From the NCBI GenBank assembly GCA_900468805.1, contig UEIF01000021.1:557274-621273 (forward strand): a stretch of 64,000 nt of DNA, in the 5' to 3' direction. Positions 34,389 to 42,955 of the stretch are shown in pieces; positions within the stretch are counted from its first letter, which is position 1; each line of letters begins with the position of its first letter. The notes under the pieces are model-generated. The model made no database searches, had not been told where the DNA came from, and saw only the letters and a list, made by a program, of their open reading frames with translations. Both the position numbers and the translations under genes were made by a program. Source of the stretch: Hyphomicrobiales bacterium. Lineage in GTDB: Bacteria; Pseudomonadota; Alphaproteobacteria; Rhizobiales; Rhizobiaceae.

Positions 34389-36029
34389 TTGAGGCAGGAT
34401 ATGCCATCAGATCAGGCTCGTGGAGCACAGGCAGGCAGCCTGCGCGACCGCCTGCGCTTTGCCGGGCTCGATCCCGACCAGTGCGAGATGGTCCGCCGCA
34501 ACAGGCCCGCTCTCGAAGCCTATCTGAAGGCCGGCCTGCGCGATCTCTTCCATCGCTTCCAGTCCTTCCCGGACGCAGCCAGCAATTTCGAAAGCGAACG
34601 CCAGATCGAGCGCCTCCACGACCTGCAATCCTCGCACTGGGATGTGCTGACGGATGCGCGTTTCGACAGTCTCTATGCAGAGCGCGTCAAGGTTCTCTCT
34701 GATACCGAAAGCAAGATCGGCCTTGATCCCCGCTGGCACGTGGCGGGCCACGGCGTCATGCTGGAACACGTGATTTCCGGTCTGGCCGACGAGCTTGCCG
34801 GCCGTCCGGTACTGCCGTCGGCCAAGCGCCGCGCCCGTGAGATCACCGACCTGATGACATCGATCATCCGCATCGTCATGGTCGATACGGAAATCGCCGT
34901 CTCACTGCGCTTCAACGCACTGCGCTCCACCCAGCAGCGGGCGCTCGCCGATCAGCGTGCCGAAGGCGAGGCGGACGTCGCCCGCATCTTCAGCGATGTC
35001 ATTGAAGGCCTGTCTGCACGCGACCTGACGCAGCGCGCACCGGTCGATGGCGCTCACGCCGACATTGCCGCCGCGCTGAACGCAGCACTCGACAACCTCC
35101 AGACGGAATTTGCAGCGATCGCCGAACGCAATGCGAAGGCGGAAGCCGCAACGCAATCGCTCGCCGGCGCATCCCGCAGCTTTGCCGGCAATGCTTCCGG
35201 TCAGGCCGGACGCCTGCAGCTTTCCGCCGCTGCCCTTGCCGGCATCGCCGAGCGGGTCCGCGAGGGTGCCGCCGGCAGCCGCGCCGCCGAACAGGCTGCA
35301 GCCGCGACGCGTGCGGCCGTCGAGGAAAGCGGCGAGGTCGTCGGCCGCGCCATCAACGCCATGGCCGATATCGAACAGTCTGCCGAGAAGATCGGCCAGA
35401 TTATCGGCGCGATCGACGAGATTGCCTTCCAGACGAACCTGCTCGCTTTGAACGCCGGCATCGAAGCTGCCCGCGCCGGCGAATCCGGCCGCGGCTTTGC
35501 AGTCGTGGCGCAGGAAGTACGAGCGCTCGCCCAGCGCTCCGCCGAAGCTGCCCGTGAGATAAAGACGCTGGTGACCACCACCAAGACGCAGGTGGATGCC
35601 GGCGTCCAGATGGTCGGCCGCACGCAGGATTCGATTGCCAGCATCGTCCGCCAGGTGACCGACATCAACGCCGCGATCGCCGGCATCGCAGGTGAGACGG
35701 GCGAACACGCAGCTGGTCTCGAAGCCGTGACCGTAGACGTCAAGGGTCTCGGCAGCGAAGTGGCCGACAATGCCGGCTTTGCGGAGCGTTCGGCCGAGGG
35801 CGCCGATCATCTCCACACGGTCATTCTGGAACTTGGCCAGACGATCCGCGAATTCCGCGTCGCGCGGGAAAATGCCTACGCAACCCGGCCTCATCAGGTG
35901 CGTGTTGCCGCCAGCCGGCCGGTTGCAATCGCAGTACGTCCGGAAGCGGTCGAAGACGATTACGAAAATGACGATTTCAGCATGCCCCAGCCTCTCGCAA
36001 GTGCCGGAGGTGGGCGGAATGTTTACTAA
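34389..36029 (+). CDS. icpA: Globin-coupled cytoplasmic chemoreceptor IcpA
   Basis: 546 residues, no membrane helix. Residues ~15-180 are a protoglobin-type sensor domain; ~330-500 are the methyl-accepting signalling hairpin with the tip IGAIDEIAFQTNLLALNAGIEAARAGE. In globin-coupled sensors the haem His precedes IGL by three residues (H-x-K/R-IGL). Here that position is Glu (E107 in ESKIGL), so haem binding is doubtful. It starts the che operon, as in Sinorhizobium meliloti icpA. The start is TTG 34389 or ATG 34401 (GAGG six bases before). Confidence 0.9.
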   Translation: MRQDMPSDQARGAQAGSLRDRLRFAGLDPDQCEMVRRNRPALEAYLKAGLRDLFHRFQSFPDAASNFESERQIERLHDLQSSHWDVLTDARFDSLYAERVKVLSDTESKIGLDPRWHVAGHGVMLEHVISGLADELAGRPVLPSAKRRAREITDLMTSIIRIVMVDTEIAVSLRFNALRSTQQRALADQRAEGEADVARIFSDVIEGLSARDLTQRAPVDGAHADIAAALNAALDNLQTEFAAIAERNAKAEAATQSLAGASRSFAGNASGQAGRLQLSAAALAGIAERVREGAAGSRAAEQAAAATRAAVEESGEVVGRAINAMADIEQSAEKIGQIIGAIDEIAFQTNLLALNAGIEAARAGESGRGFAVVAQEVRALAQRSAEAAREIKTLVTTTKTQVDAGVQMVGRTQDSIASIVRQVTDINAAIAGIAGETGEHAAGLEAVTVDVKGLGSEVADNAGFAERSAEGADHLHTVILELGQTIREFRVARENAYATRPHQVRVAASRPVAIAVRPEAVEDDYENDDFSMPQPLASAGGGRNVY

Positions 36030-36092
36030 CCTATCGGATTATGACGTCGGCTCGCTTTCACGGGTCGGGGACAAGGGGACAAGGAAAAACTG

Positions 36093-36389
36093 ATGGCAGC
36101 AAAGAAGAGTGCCAAGACGTTGGAATTGCCAGCGGTTCTTGATCTCAATGAGGCTTCCGCGTTGCGCGACAAGCTTCTCTCCATGCGAGGCAACCCTCTG
36201 GCGATCGATGCTTCCGCAGTCGAACGCCTCGGCGCTCTTTGCGCTCAGGTTTTGATGGCCGCCGAGAGGACCTGGGACCAGGACAAGCAGTCGCTCACCT
36301 TCGCGAAGGTGTCCGACGCATTCACGAAAACCATGCAGTTGGTTGGCGTCAATATCGACCACCTGCTTGCCAAGGAGATCCGGCAATGA
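36093..36389 (+). CDS. cheS: CheS, STAS-like partner of CheA
   Basis: 98 residues with a STAS-like pattern: LPAVLDLNEASALRDKLL, then PLAIDASAVERLGALCAQVLMAA. The second gene of the rhizobial che operon, called orf2 or cheS, encodes such a protein, which in S. meliloti binds CheA and speeds CheY1 dephosphorylation. The stop overlaps the cheY1 ATG as ATGA. Confidence 0.88.
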   Translation: MAAKKSAKTLELPAVLDLNEASALRDKLLSMRGNPLAIDASAVERLGALCAQVLMAAERTWDQDKQSLTFAKVSDAFTKTMQLVGVNIDHLLAKEIRQ

Positions 36390-36751
36390 AGAAAAAAGTA
36401 CTGACGGTGGACGATTCCCGCACCATCCGAAACATGCTTCTCGTAACGCTGAACAATGCTGGCTTCGAGACGATCCAGGCTGAAGACGGCGTTGAAGGTC
36501 TCGAGGTTCTCGAAGAATCCAATCCCGACGTCATCGTCACCGACATCAACATGCCGCGCCTCGATGGCTTCGGCTTCATTGAAGGTGTCCGTCGCAACGA
36601 GAAGTACCGTGCGATTCCGATCCTGGTGCTGACGACCGAAAGCGATGCGGAAAAGAAGAACCGCGCCCGCCAGGCTGGTGCCACCGGCTGGATCGTCAAG
36701 CCCTTCGACCCCGCCAAGCTGATCGATGCCATCGAGCGTGTAACCGCTTAA
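36386..36751 (+). CDS. cheY1: Chemotaxis response regulator CheY1
   Basis: 121-residue receiver. D9/D10, acceptor D53 (VTDINMP), Thr in LTTES and Lys in VKPF. In rhizobia with two CheY proteins, CheY2 is the one that brakes the motor and CheY1 acts as a phosphate sink. The ATG overlaps the end of cheS. Confidence 0.95.
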   Translation: MKKKVLTVDDSRTIRNMLLVTLNNAGFETIQAEDGVEGLEVLEESNPDVIVTDINMPRLDGFGFIEGVRRNEKYRAIPILVLTTESDAEKKNRARQAGATGWIVKPFDPAKLIDAIERVTA

Positions 36752-36769
36752 AGCCCAGGATTTGCTCCT

Positions 36770-39070
36770 ATGGATATGAACGAAATCAAAGAGATCTTTT
36801 TCCAGGAATGCGAGGAACAGCTCGCCGAACTGGAATCCGGTCTCCTGAAAATGAATGATGGCGATCGCGACCCGGAAACCGTCAATGCGGTGTTCCGTGC
36901 GGTGCATTCGATCAAGGGCGGTGCCGGCGCCTTTGGCCTGGATGACCTCGTCGCTTTCGCCCACGTCTTTGAGACCACACTTGATTGCGTTCGTTCCAAC
37001 AAGCTCGAGCCTACCCAGGACGTCCTGAAGGTCATGCTGAAGTCGGCCGACGTGCTCGCCGACCTGACCAATGCTGCCCGCGACGGCGGCAGCGTCGATG
37101 AAAGCAGAAGCCGCGGCCTGGTCAAGGAACTGGAAGCGCTCGCCAACGGTGAACTGCCGTCTCCCTCGGCAGTGTCAGAGGCTCCCGCGCGCAAGCCGGC
37201 CCCGAAAGCCGCTCCCGCTCCGGTTGCCGCAGCCCCGGCTCCCAAGCCGACCGACGACAGCGGCTTCCAGCCGGTTCCCTTCTCCTTCGACGATTTCGGC
37301 GGCGAGGAGAAGCCCATCGATCTGCCGGCCTATGAAATCACCTTCAAGCCGCGCTTCGAACTCTATTCGAAGGGCAACGACGCCACCCTTCTGCTGCGTG
37401 ATCTCTCCCGTCTCGGCGAGATGAGCATCTACTGCAACACCGACGCCCTGCCGAGCCTCGACGAGCTCGATCCGGAAGGCGCCTACTTCTTCTGGAATAT
37501 CACGATCAGGACGGACAAGGGTGAAGACGCGATCCGTTCCGTCTTCGAATTCGCCGAATGGGATTGCGAGCTTACGGTGAAGCCCGCCGAGGAAACCAAG
37601 GCCGGCGAGACCAACGATGAACTGCCGATGGTCCCGGTTCCGTTCGATCTATCCATCCTCGACGACAACGGTGCTGCCGAAGTGCCTTCTGTTTCAGAGG
37701 GCAGGGATGATGATACTGCCGCTGCCGTCGCCGCCGCTGAAACGGCGAGCAACGTCACGCAGATGGCTGCCGCTGCTGCTCGCGTCGAAAAGAAGGAATC
37801 GGCCGCAGCCGCTGCTGCCGCGGCGGCAAGTGCCGCAGCGCAGAACAATGCAGCCGCCGGCGCCGGCCAGACGATCCGCGTCGATCTCGATCGTGTCGAC
37901 CGCCTGATCAACCTCGTCGGTGAGCTTGTCATCAACCAGGCGATGCTCTCTCAGAGCGTCATCGAAAACGACACGACCGGCACCTCGTCGATCAATATGG
38001 GTCTCGAAGAGCTGCAGCAGCTCACCCGTGAGATCCAGGACTCGGTCATGGCGATCCGCGCCCAACCCGTGAAGCCGGTCTTCCAGCGCATGTCGCGTAT
38101 CGTCCGCGAAATCGCCGACATGACCGGCAAGTCGATCCGCCTGATCACCGAAGGTGAAAACACCGAGGTGGACAAGACGGTCATCGACAAGCTGGCCGAG
38201 CCGCTGACGCACATGATCCGTAACGCCGTCGACCACGGTATCGAGACGCCGGAAAAGCGCGCCGCTGCCGGCAAGAATACCGAAGGCACGGTCCGCCTGA
38301 CTGCGAAGCATCGCTCGGGTCGCATCCTGATCGAGCTTGCCGACGACGGTGCCGGCATCAACCGTGAAAAGGTCCGCCAGAAGGCGATCCAGAACGATCT
38401 CATCCCGGCCGACGCCAACCTGTCGGACGAAGAAATCGACAACCTGATCTTCCTGCCGGGCTTCTCCACGGCCGACAAGATCTCCGACATCTCCGGCCGC
38501 GGCGTCGGCATGGATGTCGTCAAGCGCTCCATCCAGGCGCTCGGTGGTCGCATCAACATCACCTCGAAGCCGGGCCATGGTTCGGTCTTCACGATGAGCC
38601 TGCCGCTGACGCTCGCCGTTCTCGACGGTATGGTGGTCACGGTCGCCGGCCAGACGCTGGTCGTGCCGTTGACGGCAATCGTCGAAACGCTGCAGCCGGA
38701 AGCCGCCGCGATCCACTCCTTCGGTGCGAGCCATCGCCTGATCTCGATCCGCAACTCCTTCTGCCCGCTGGTCGATGTCGGTCGCATCCTGAACTTCCGC
38801 GCCACCCAGGCCAATCCTGTCGAAGGTGTGGCCCTTCTCGTCGAATCCGAAGGCGGCGGTCAGCGCGCGCTCATGGTCGATGCGATCCAGGGTCAGCGTC
38901 AGGTGGTCATCAAGAGCCTCGAGGCGAACTACACCCACGTTCCGGGCATCGCCGCAGCCACCATCCTCGGTGATGGCCGCGTGGCACTCATCCTTGACGT
39001 GGATGCGGTCGTGGGCGCCTCGCGCGGTCAGTCCCTCAAGGCGGAAATGTCGCTGGCGGCGGTAGGATAA
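36770..39070 (+). CDS. cheA: Chemotaxis histidine kinase CheA
   Basis: 766 residues. Residues 1-120 form the Hpt domain, with phospho-acceptor H46 (AVHSIKGGAGAFG). Residues ~180-280 contain a P2-like CheY-docking region, followed by a long Ala-rich linker (residues ~315-365). Dimerisation P3 begins at RVDLDRVDRLINLVGELV; P4 has NAVDHGIETPEKR, ADDGAGI and GRGVGMDVVK; P5 (CheW-like) closes the protein. Stands 18 bases after cheY1. Confidence 0.97.
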   Translation: MDMNEIKEIFFQECEEQLAELESGLLKMNDGDRDPETVNAVFRAVHSIKGGAGAFGLDDLVAFAHVFETTLDCVRSNKLEPTQDVLKVMLKSADVLADLTNAARDGGSVDESRSRGLVKELEALANGELPSPSAVSEAPARKPAPKAAPAPVAAAPAPKPTDDSGFQPVPFSFDDFGGEEKPIDLPAYEITFKPRFELYSKGNDATLLLRDLSRLGEMSIYCNTDALPSLDELDPEGAYFFWNITIRTDKGEDAIRSVFEFAEWDCELTVKPAEETKAGETNDELPMVPVPFDLSILDDNGAAEVPSVSEGRDDDTAAAVAAAETASNVTQMAAAAARVEKKESAAAAAAAAASAAAQNNAAAGAGQTIRVDLDRVDRLINLVGELVINQAMLSQSVIENDTTGTSSINMGLEELQQLTREIQDSVMAIRAQPVKPVFQRMSRIVREIADMTGKSIRLITEGENTEVDKTVIDKLAEPLTHMIRNAVDHGIETPEKRAAAGKNTEGTVRLTAKHRSGRILIELADDGAGINREKVRQKAIQNDLIPADANLSDEEIDNLIFLPGFSTADKISDISGRGVGMDVVKRSIQALGGRINITSKPGHGSVFTMSLPLTLAVLDGMVVTVAGQTLVVPLTAIVETLQPEAAAIHSFGASHRLISIRNSFCPLVDVGRILNFRATQANPVEGVALLVESEGGGQRALMVDAIQGQRQVVIKSLEANYTHVPGIAAATILGDGRVALILDVDAVVGASRGQSLKAEMSLAAVG

Positions 39071-39076
39071 GGGGCG

Positions 39077-39544
39077 ATGTCGCACACGGCAAAAAATCTG
39101 ACCCTCGGCGGACGCGAGCTCATCGCATTTCGCATCGGCGATCAGGAATTCTGCGTGAACATCATGGCGGTGCGCGAGATCCGGGGCTGGACCCCGGCAA
39201 CCGCGATGCCGCAGTCGCCGTCCTATGTGATGGGGGTCATCAACCTGCGTGGTGCGGTGATGCCGATCGTCGACCTGTCGGCCCGGCTCGGCATGAGGCC
39301 GACCGATGCGACTGCCCGCCATGTCATCATCGTCGCCCAGGTCCGCCGCAAAGTGGTGGGTCTTCTGGTCGAGGCGGTTTCCGACATTCTGACGGTGACT
39401 GAAGACAACATCCAGCCGACGCCCGAGGTCTCCTCCGACCTCGTGCGCCAATTCGCCCGGGGCATTCTCGCCATCGATAAGCGAATGATCTGCCTGATCG
39501 AACTCGAAGCTCTGTTCCCCGAGACCGAAAGCGAAGCCGCATGA
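39077..39544 (+). CDS. cheW: Chemotaxis coupling protein CheW
   Basis: 155 residues, the CheW SH3-like adaptor that links receptors to CheA. Conserved LIAFRIGDQEFCVNIMAVREIRGW, PSYVMGVINLRGAVMPIVDL and the final helix are seen. Follows cheA after six bases and overlaps the cheR start by four bases. Confidence 0.96.
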   Translation: MSHTAKNLTLGGRELIAFRIGDQEFCVNIMAVREIRGWTPATAMPQSPSYVMGVINLRGAVMPIVDLSARLGMRPTDATARHVIIVAQVRRKVVGLLVEAVSDILTVTEDNIQPTPEVSSDLVRQFARGILAIDKRMICLIELEALFPETESEAA

Positions 39545-40449
39545 ATGTACTGGGCGTAAAAGATCAGAGGCAGTCAACCGACGAGGTCCTGGCGAGTGGG
39601 GAATACCCGCTGACACGCCGCGACCTCTCGGAAATCGCCGCGATGATCTATGCGGATGCCGGAATCTATCTCAACGAGACGAAGGCCTCGCTGGTCTACT
39701 CTCGCTTGTCGAAGCATATCCGCAACCTTGGCCTTTCGGGATTTCGCGAATATTGCGAGCTTGTCGCCTCGCCGGCAGGCGCTGCCGCCCGGCGCGAAAT
39801 GTTGTCGCACCTGACGACGAACTTCACACGCTTCTTCCGCGAAAACCATCACTTCGAACACTTGCGCGACCATGTGTTGCCCGATCTTCTGAACCGGGCG
39901 CGCGCCGGCGGCCGTGTCCGTATCTGGTCGGCTGCCTCCTCGGACGGGCAGGAGCCCTATTCGATCGCGCTGACCGTTCTGTCAATGATGCCGAACGTTG
40001 CCGACTACGACTTCAAGATTCTAGCGACCGACATCGACCCCAAGATCCTCGCGATCGCCCGAGCCGGCGCCTATGACGAAAACGCGCTGGAAACCGTCTC
40101 GCCTGCCATGCGTAAGCAATGGTTTACCGAGGTCGAGATGCAGGGGCGCCGCAAGTTCCAGGTCGACGACCGCGTGAAGCGCCTCATCACCTACAACGAG
40201 CTGAACCTGATGGCCCAGTGGCCGTTCAAGGGCAAGTTCGACGTCATCTTCTGTCGCAATGTCGTCATCTACTTCGACGAGCCGACGCAGATGAAGATCT
40301 GGCAGCGCTTTGCCGGCCTGCTGCCGGAGGGCGGCCATCTCTATATCGGCCATTCCGAACGCGTCTCGGGCGAGGCCAAGAACGTCTTCGACAATATCGG
40401 AATCACCACCTATCGCTATACGAGCAAGGGTATCGGGAGGAAGGCATGA
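39541..40449 (+). CDS. cheR: Chemoreceptor methyltransferase CheR
   Basis: 302 residues. Uses S-adenosylmethionine to methylate receptor glutamates. The N-terminal helical domain contains LTTNFTRFFRENHHFEHL; the SAM fold has RIWSAASSDGQEPYSIA, and later FDVIFCRNVVIYF. Overlaps cheW (ATGA) and cheB (ATGA). Confidence 0.96.
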   Translation: MNVLGVKDQRQSTDEVLASGEYPLTRRDLSEIAAMIYADAGIYLNETKASLVYSRLSKHIRNLGLSGFREYCELVASPAGAAARREMLSHLTTNFTRFFRENHHFEHLRDHVLPDLLNRARAGGRVRIWSAASSDGQEPYSIALTVLSMMPNVADYDFKILATDIDPKILAIARAGAYDENALETVSPAMRKQWFTEVEMQGRRKFQVDDRVKRLITYNELNLMAQWPFKGKFDVIFCRNVVIYFDEPTQMKIWQRFAGLLPEGGHLYIGHSERVSGEAKNVFDNIGITTYRYTSKGIGRKA

Positions 40450-41495
40450 GTGCTCCTGCAAGAGTTCTCGTTGTTGACGACTCGCCGACCATGCGCGGCC
40501 TGATCACAGCCGTCTTGAGTTCGGATCCCGAAGTCAGCGTCATAGGCCAGGCCGGCGACGCCCTGGAGGCGCGCGAGGCGATCAAGCGGCTGAACCCCGA
40601 TGTCCTCACCCTGGATATCGAGATGCCGAACATGAACGGCCTCGACTTTCTCGAAAAGATCATGCGCCTGCGGCCCATGCCTGTGATCATGGTCTCGACC
40701 ATGACGCATCGCGGCGCCGAGGCAACACTCGCAGCCCTCGAAATCGGTGCCTTCGATTGCGTCGGCAAGCCGCAGCCGGGCGAGCCGCGCCCCTTCGGAG
40801 ACCTCGTCGAGAAGGTAAAGGCTGCTGCCCGCACGCAGCGCAACTTCACCCAGCCGGCAAAGCCTGCCGCCATCACGCCGCCGCCCGCAGTCGCCGACTT
40901 CCGCGTCGGTCGCAAGATCGTGGCGATCGGCTCTTCGACCGGTGGCGTAGAAGCCCTGATCGCCGTGCTGCAGAAATTCCCGGCCAATTGCCCGCCGACC
41001 GTCATCACCCAGCATATGCCGCCGACTTTCACCAAGAGCTTTGCCGAGCGGTTGAATCGCCTCTGCGCACCTGTCGTGGAAGAAGCAACCGACGGCGCCC
41101 GTCTCGAGATCGGCAAGGTCTATCTTGCGCCTGGCGGCGAGCGCCATCTGCAGGTCTCCAATGTCTCGGCGCCCTGCTGCAGGCTGGTCGAGCGGGGGCC
41201 GGTCAACGGCCATCGCCCGTCGGTCGATGTGCTCTTCGATTCGGTTGCCGAGCTCGCCGGACGCAATGCCGTCGGCGTGATCCTTACCGGCATGGGCCGC
41301 GATGGGGCCGCCGGGTTGTTAAAAATGCGACATGCAGGGGCCAGAACGCTCGGCCAGAACGAAAAAACCTGTGTTGTTTACGGAATGCCAAGGGTTGCCT
41401 ACGAACTTGGCGCAGTTGAACAGCAGCTCCCGCTTGCTGCTATCGGCGAAGAAATATTGAAAATGACAGCCGCCCGAAAGGAAGGGACCGAATAA
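40446..41495 (+). CDS. cheB: Chemoreceptor methylesterase CheB
   Basis: 349 residues. Receiver domain (D57 in LTLDIEMP), short linker, methylesterase domain with the catalytic triad blocks IGSSTGGVEAL (Ser), TQHMPPTFTKSFAERL (His) and GMGRDGAAGL (Asp). Removes methyl groups from receptors when phosphorylated by CheA. ATG 40446 overlaps the cheR stop; the longer frame upstream is antisense-like and not used. Confidence 0.96.
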   Translation: MSAPARVLVVDDSPTMRGLITAVLSSDPEVSVIGQAGDALEAREAIKRLNPDVLTLDIEMPNMNGLDFLEKIMRLRPMPVIMVSTMTHRGAEATLAALEIGAFDCVGKPQPGEPRPFGDLVEKVKAAARTQRNFTQPAKPAAITPPPAVADFRVGRKIVAIGSSTGGVEALIAVLQKFPANCPPTVITQHMPPTFTKSFAERLNRLCAPVVEEATDGARLEIGKVYLAPGGERHLQVSNVSAPCCRLVERGPVNGHRPSVDVLFDSVAELAGRNAVGVILTGMGRDGAAGLLKMRHAGARTLGQNEKTCVVYGMPRVAYELGAVEQQLPLAAIGEEILKMTAARKEGTE

Positions 41496-41884
41496 TGTCG
41501 ATCGCGGAGAAAATCAAAGTTCTGATCGTTGATGATCAGGTTACCAGCCGCCTGCTGCTCAGCGACGCGCTGACCCAGCTCGGCTTCAAGCAGATCACCT
41601 CTGCCGGCGATGGCGAGCAGGGCATGAAGATCATGGCGGAACAGCCCCACCATCTCGTGATCTCGGACTTCAACATGCCGAAGATGGATGGCATCGGCTT
41701 CCTCCAGGCCGTTCGGGCGAACCCGAACACCAAGAAAGCTGCCTTCATCATCCTGACCGCACAGGGCGACCGTGCGCTGGTGACGAAAGCTGCCCAGCTC
41801 GGTGCAAACAACGTTCTGGCAAAGCCCTTCACCATCGAAAAGATGAAAGCGGCTATCGAAGCCGTGTTTGGAGCCCTGAAATGA
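41495..41884 (+). CDS. cheY2: Chemotaxis response regulator CheY2
   Basis: 129-residue receiver, acceptor D58 (VISDFNMP), acidic D13/D14, TAQGD and Lys in LAKPF. By analogy with S. meliloti, phospho-CheY2 reaches the motor and controls its speed. The ATG overlaps the cheB stop (TAATG) and the stop overlaps cheD. Confidence 0.94.
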   Translation: MSIAEKIKVLIVDDQVTSRLLLSDALTQLGFKQITSAGDGEQGMKIMAEQPHHLVISDFNMPKMDGIGFLQAVRANPNTKKAAFIILTAQGDRALVTKAAQLGANNVLAKPFTIEKMKAAIEAVFGALK

Positions 41885-42435
41885 TCACCGAGGGTGCGGT
41901 TCGCCGCGTGCACATCATTCAGGGTGAATATAAAGTCCTGAGCGACCCGGATGCGGTGCTTTCGACTATCCTGGGCTCGTGCGTGGCAGCCTGCCTGAGA
42001 GATCCGGTCGCTGGTGTCGGCGGCATGAACCACTTCCTGCTGCCGGGGACAGGCAACACCCCGATGACTGGCGGCGATGCCACGCGCTACGGCGTGCATC
42101 TCATGGAACTGCTGATCAACGGCCTCCTGAAAAAGGGCGCCCGGCGCGACCGGCTGGAGGCCAAAATATTCGGAGGCGCGAAGACGATCTCGACATTTTC
42201 CAATGTCGGCGAACAGAACGCGGCCTTCGCCATGCAGTTCCTTCGTGATGAAGGCATTCCGGTGGTCAGCTCCAGCACCGGCGGTGAGCACGGACGCAAG
42301 ATCGAATATTGGCCGGTCTCCGGCCGGGCCCGGCAATACCCCCTGACCGGCGCCGAAACGCAGAAAACCGTCGCTCTCGAGCAGCGCCCCGCTGCTCCGC
42401 AGAAGCCCGCCGAGACCAGTATCGAATTTTTTTGA
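41881..42435 (+). CDS. cheD: Chemoreceptor glutamine deamidase CheD
   Basis: 184 residues. CheD deamidates receptor glutamines; the conserved catalytic Cys is in LGSCVAACLRDP, with the following GGMNHFLLP giving the His. Followed by 16 bases to cheT. Confidence 0.95.
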   Translation: MITEGAVRRVHIIQGEYKVLSDPDAVLSTILGSCVAACLRDPVAGVGGMNHFLLPGTGNTPMTGGDATRYGVHLMELLINGLLKKGARRDRLEAKIFGGAKTISTFSNVGEQNAAFAMQFLRDEGIPVVSSSTGGEHGRKIEYWPVSGRARQYPLTGAETQKTVALEQRPAAPQKPAETSIEFF

Positions 42436-42451
42436 TGGCGAGGATTTTTAT

Positions 42452-42841
42452 ATGAGTTTTACACCGATCATCGAGCCGCCATCGCCGGTCGAGGCGCTGA
42501 GCGACGTATTGATGCGGATTGTCTCCGAGCTTCACGACGTTGCCTACCTGATCGAGCGGATCGAGCCCCAGCTGATCGAATTGGGCGGCACGGAAATCCT
42601 GAGCTCTCCCGACAGCATGAAAGTGATGCAGGGCATCGATCTTGCCGTGCAGAAATCGCGCGGTCTGGCCGAATTCATCGATACCATCACCGGTGAAATT
42701 CCGCAGAACTGGTCGATCGACGTCGCCACTGCGCTGAGCCTCGTCAAGCTTGCCGAAATGCAGAAAGCCCTCGGCGGCGGTACCCGTCACGGCCACTCCC
42801 AGCCACTCAGCAAAGCAGCCGGCGATTTCGATTTCTTCTGA
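42452..42841 (+). CDS. cheT: CheT, putative CheZ-like phosphatase
   Basis: 129 residues, all predicted helix. DLAVQ (D63 and Q67) reproduces the DxxxQ signature of the CheZ phosphatase (DLTGQ in E. coli). The C terminus ends in DFDFF, an aromatic/acidic tail like the CheZ peptide that grips CheY. In rhizobia this position in the operon is cheT (orf10). A role in dephosphorylating CheY is likely by motif but inferred. Confidence 0.8.
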   Translation: MSFTPIIEPPSPVEALSDVLMRIVSELHDVAYLIERIEPQLIELGGTEILSSPDSMKVMQGIDLAVQKSRGLAEFIDTITGEIPQNWSIDVATALSLVKLAEMQKALGGGTRHGHSQPLSKAAGDFDFF

Positions 42842-42955
42842 GATTGTAATTCATTCCTGCATGCGCTGAACGAAACGCTCGCACAAGTTTCGGCGTCTAT
42901 TCGTCAAATGAGGCAATAAGCCTGCTTTGTCTTTGACGGATCGTGCGAGAACAGA

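Noticed and set aside
34902..35894. Long minus-strand frame opposite icpA
   Set aside because: It lies fully antisense to the receptor's signalling domain, and its Gly/Arg/Asp-rich composition is that of an antisense shadow in GC-rich DNA.
37694..39616. 640-codon minus-strand frame opposite cheA and cheW
   Set aside because: Antisense to two certain genes; His/Asp/Arg-rich composition of a shadow frame.
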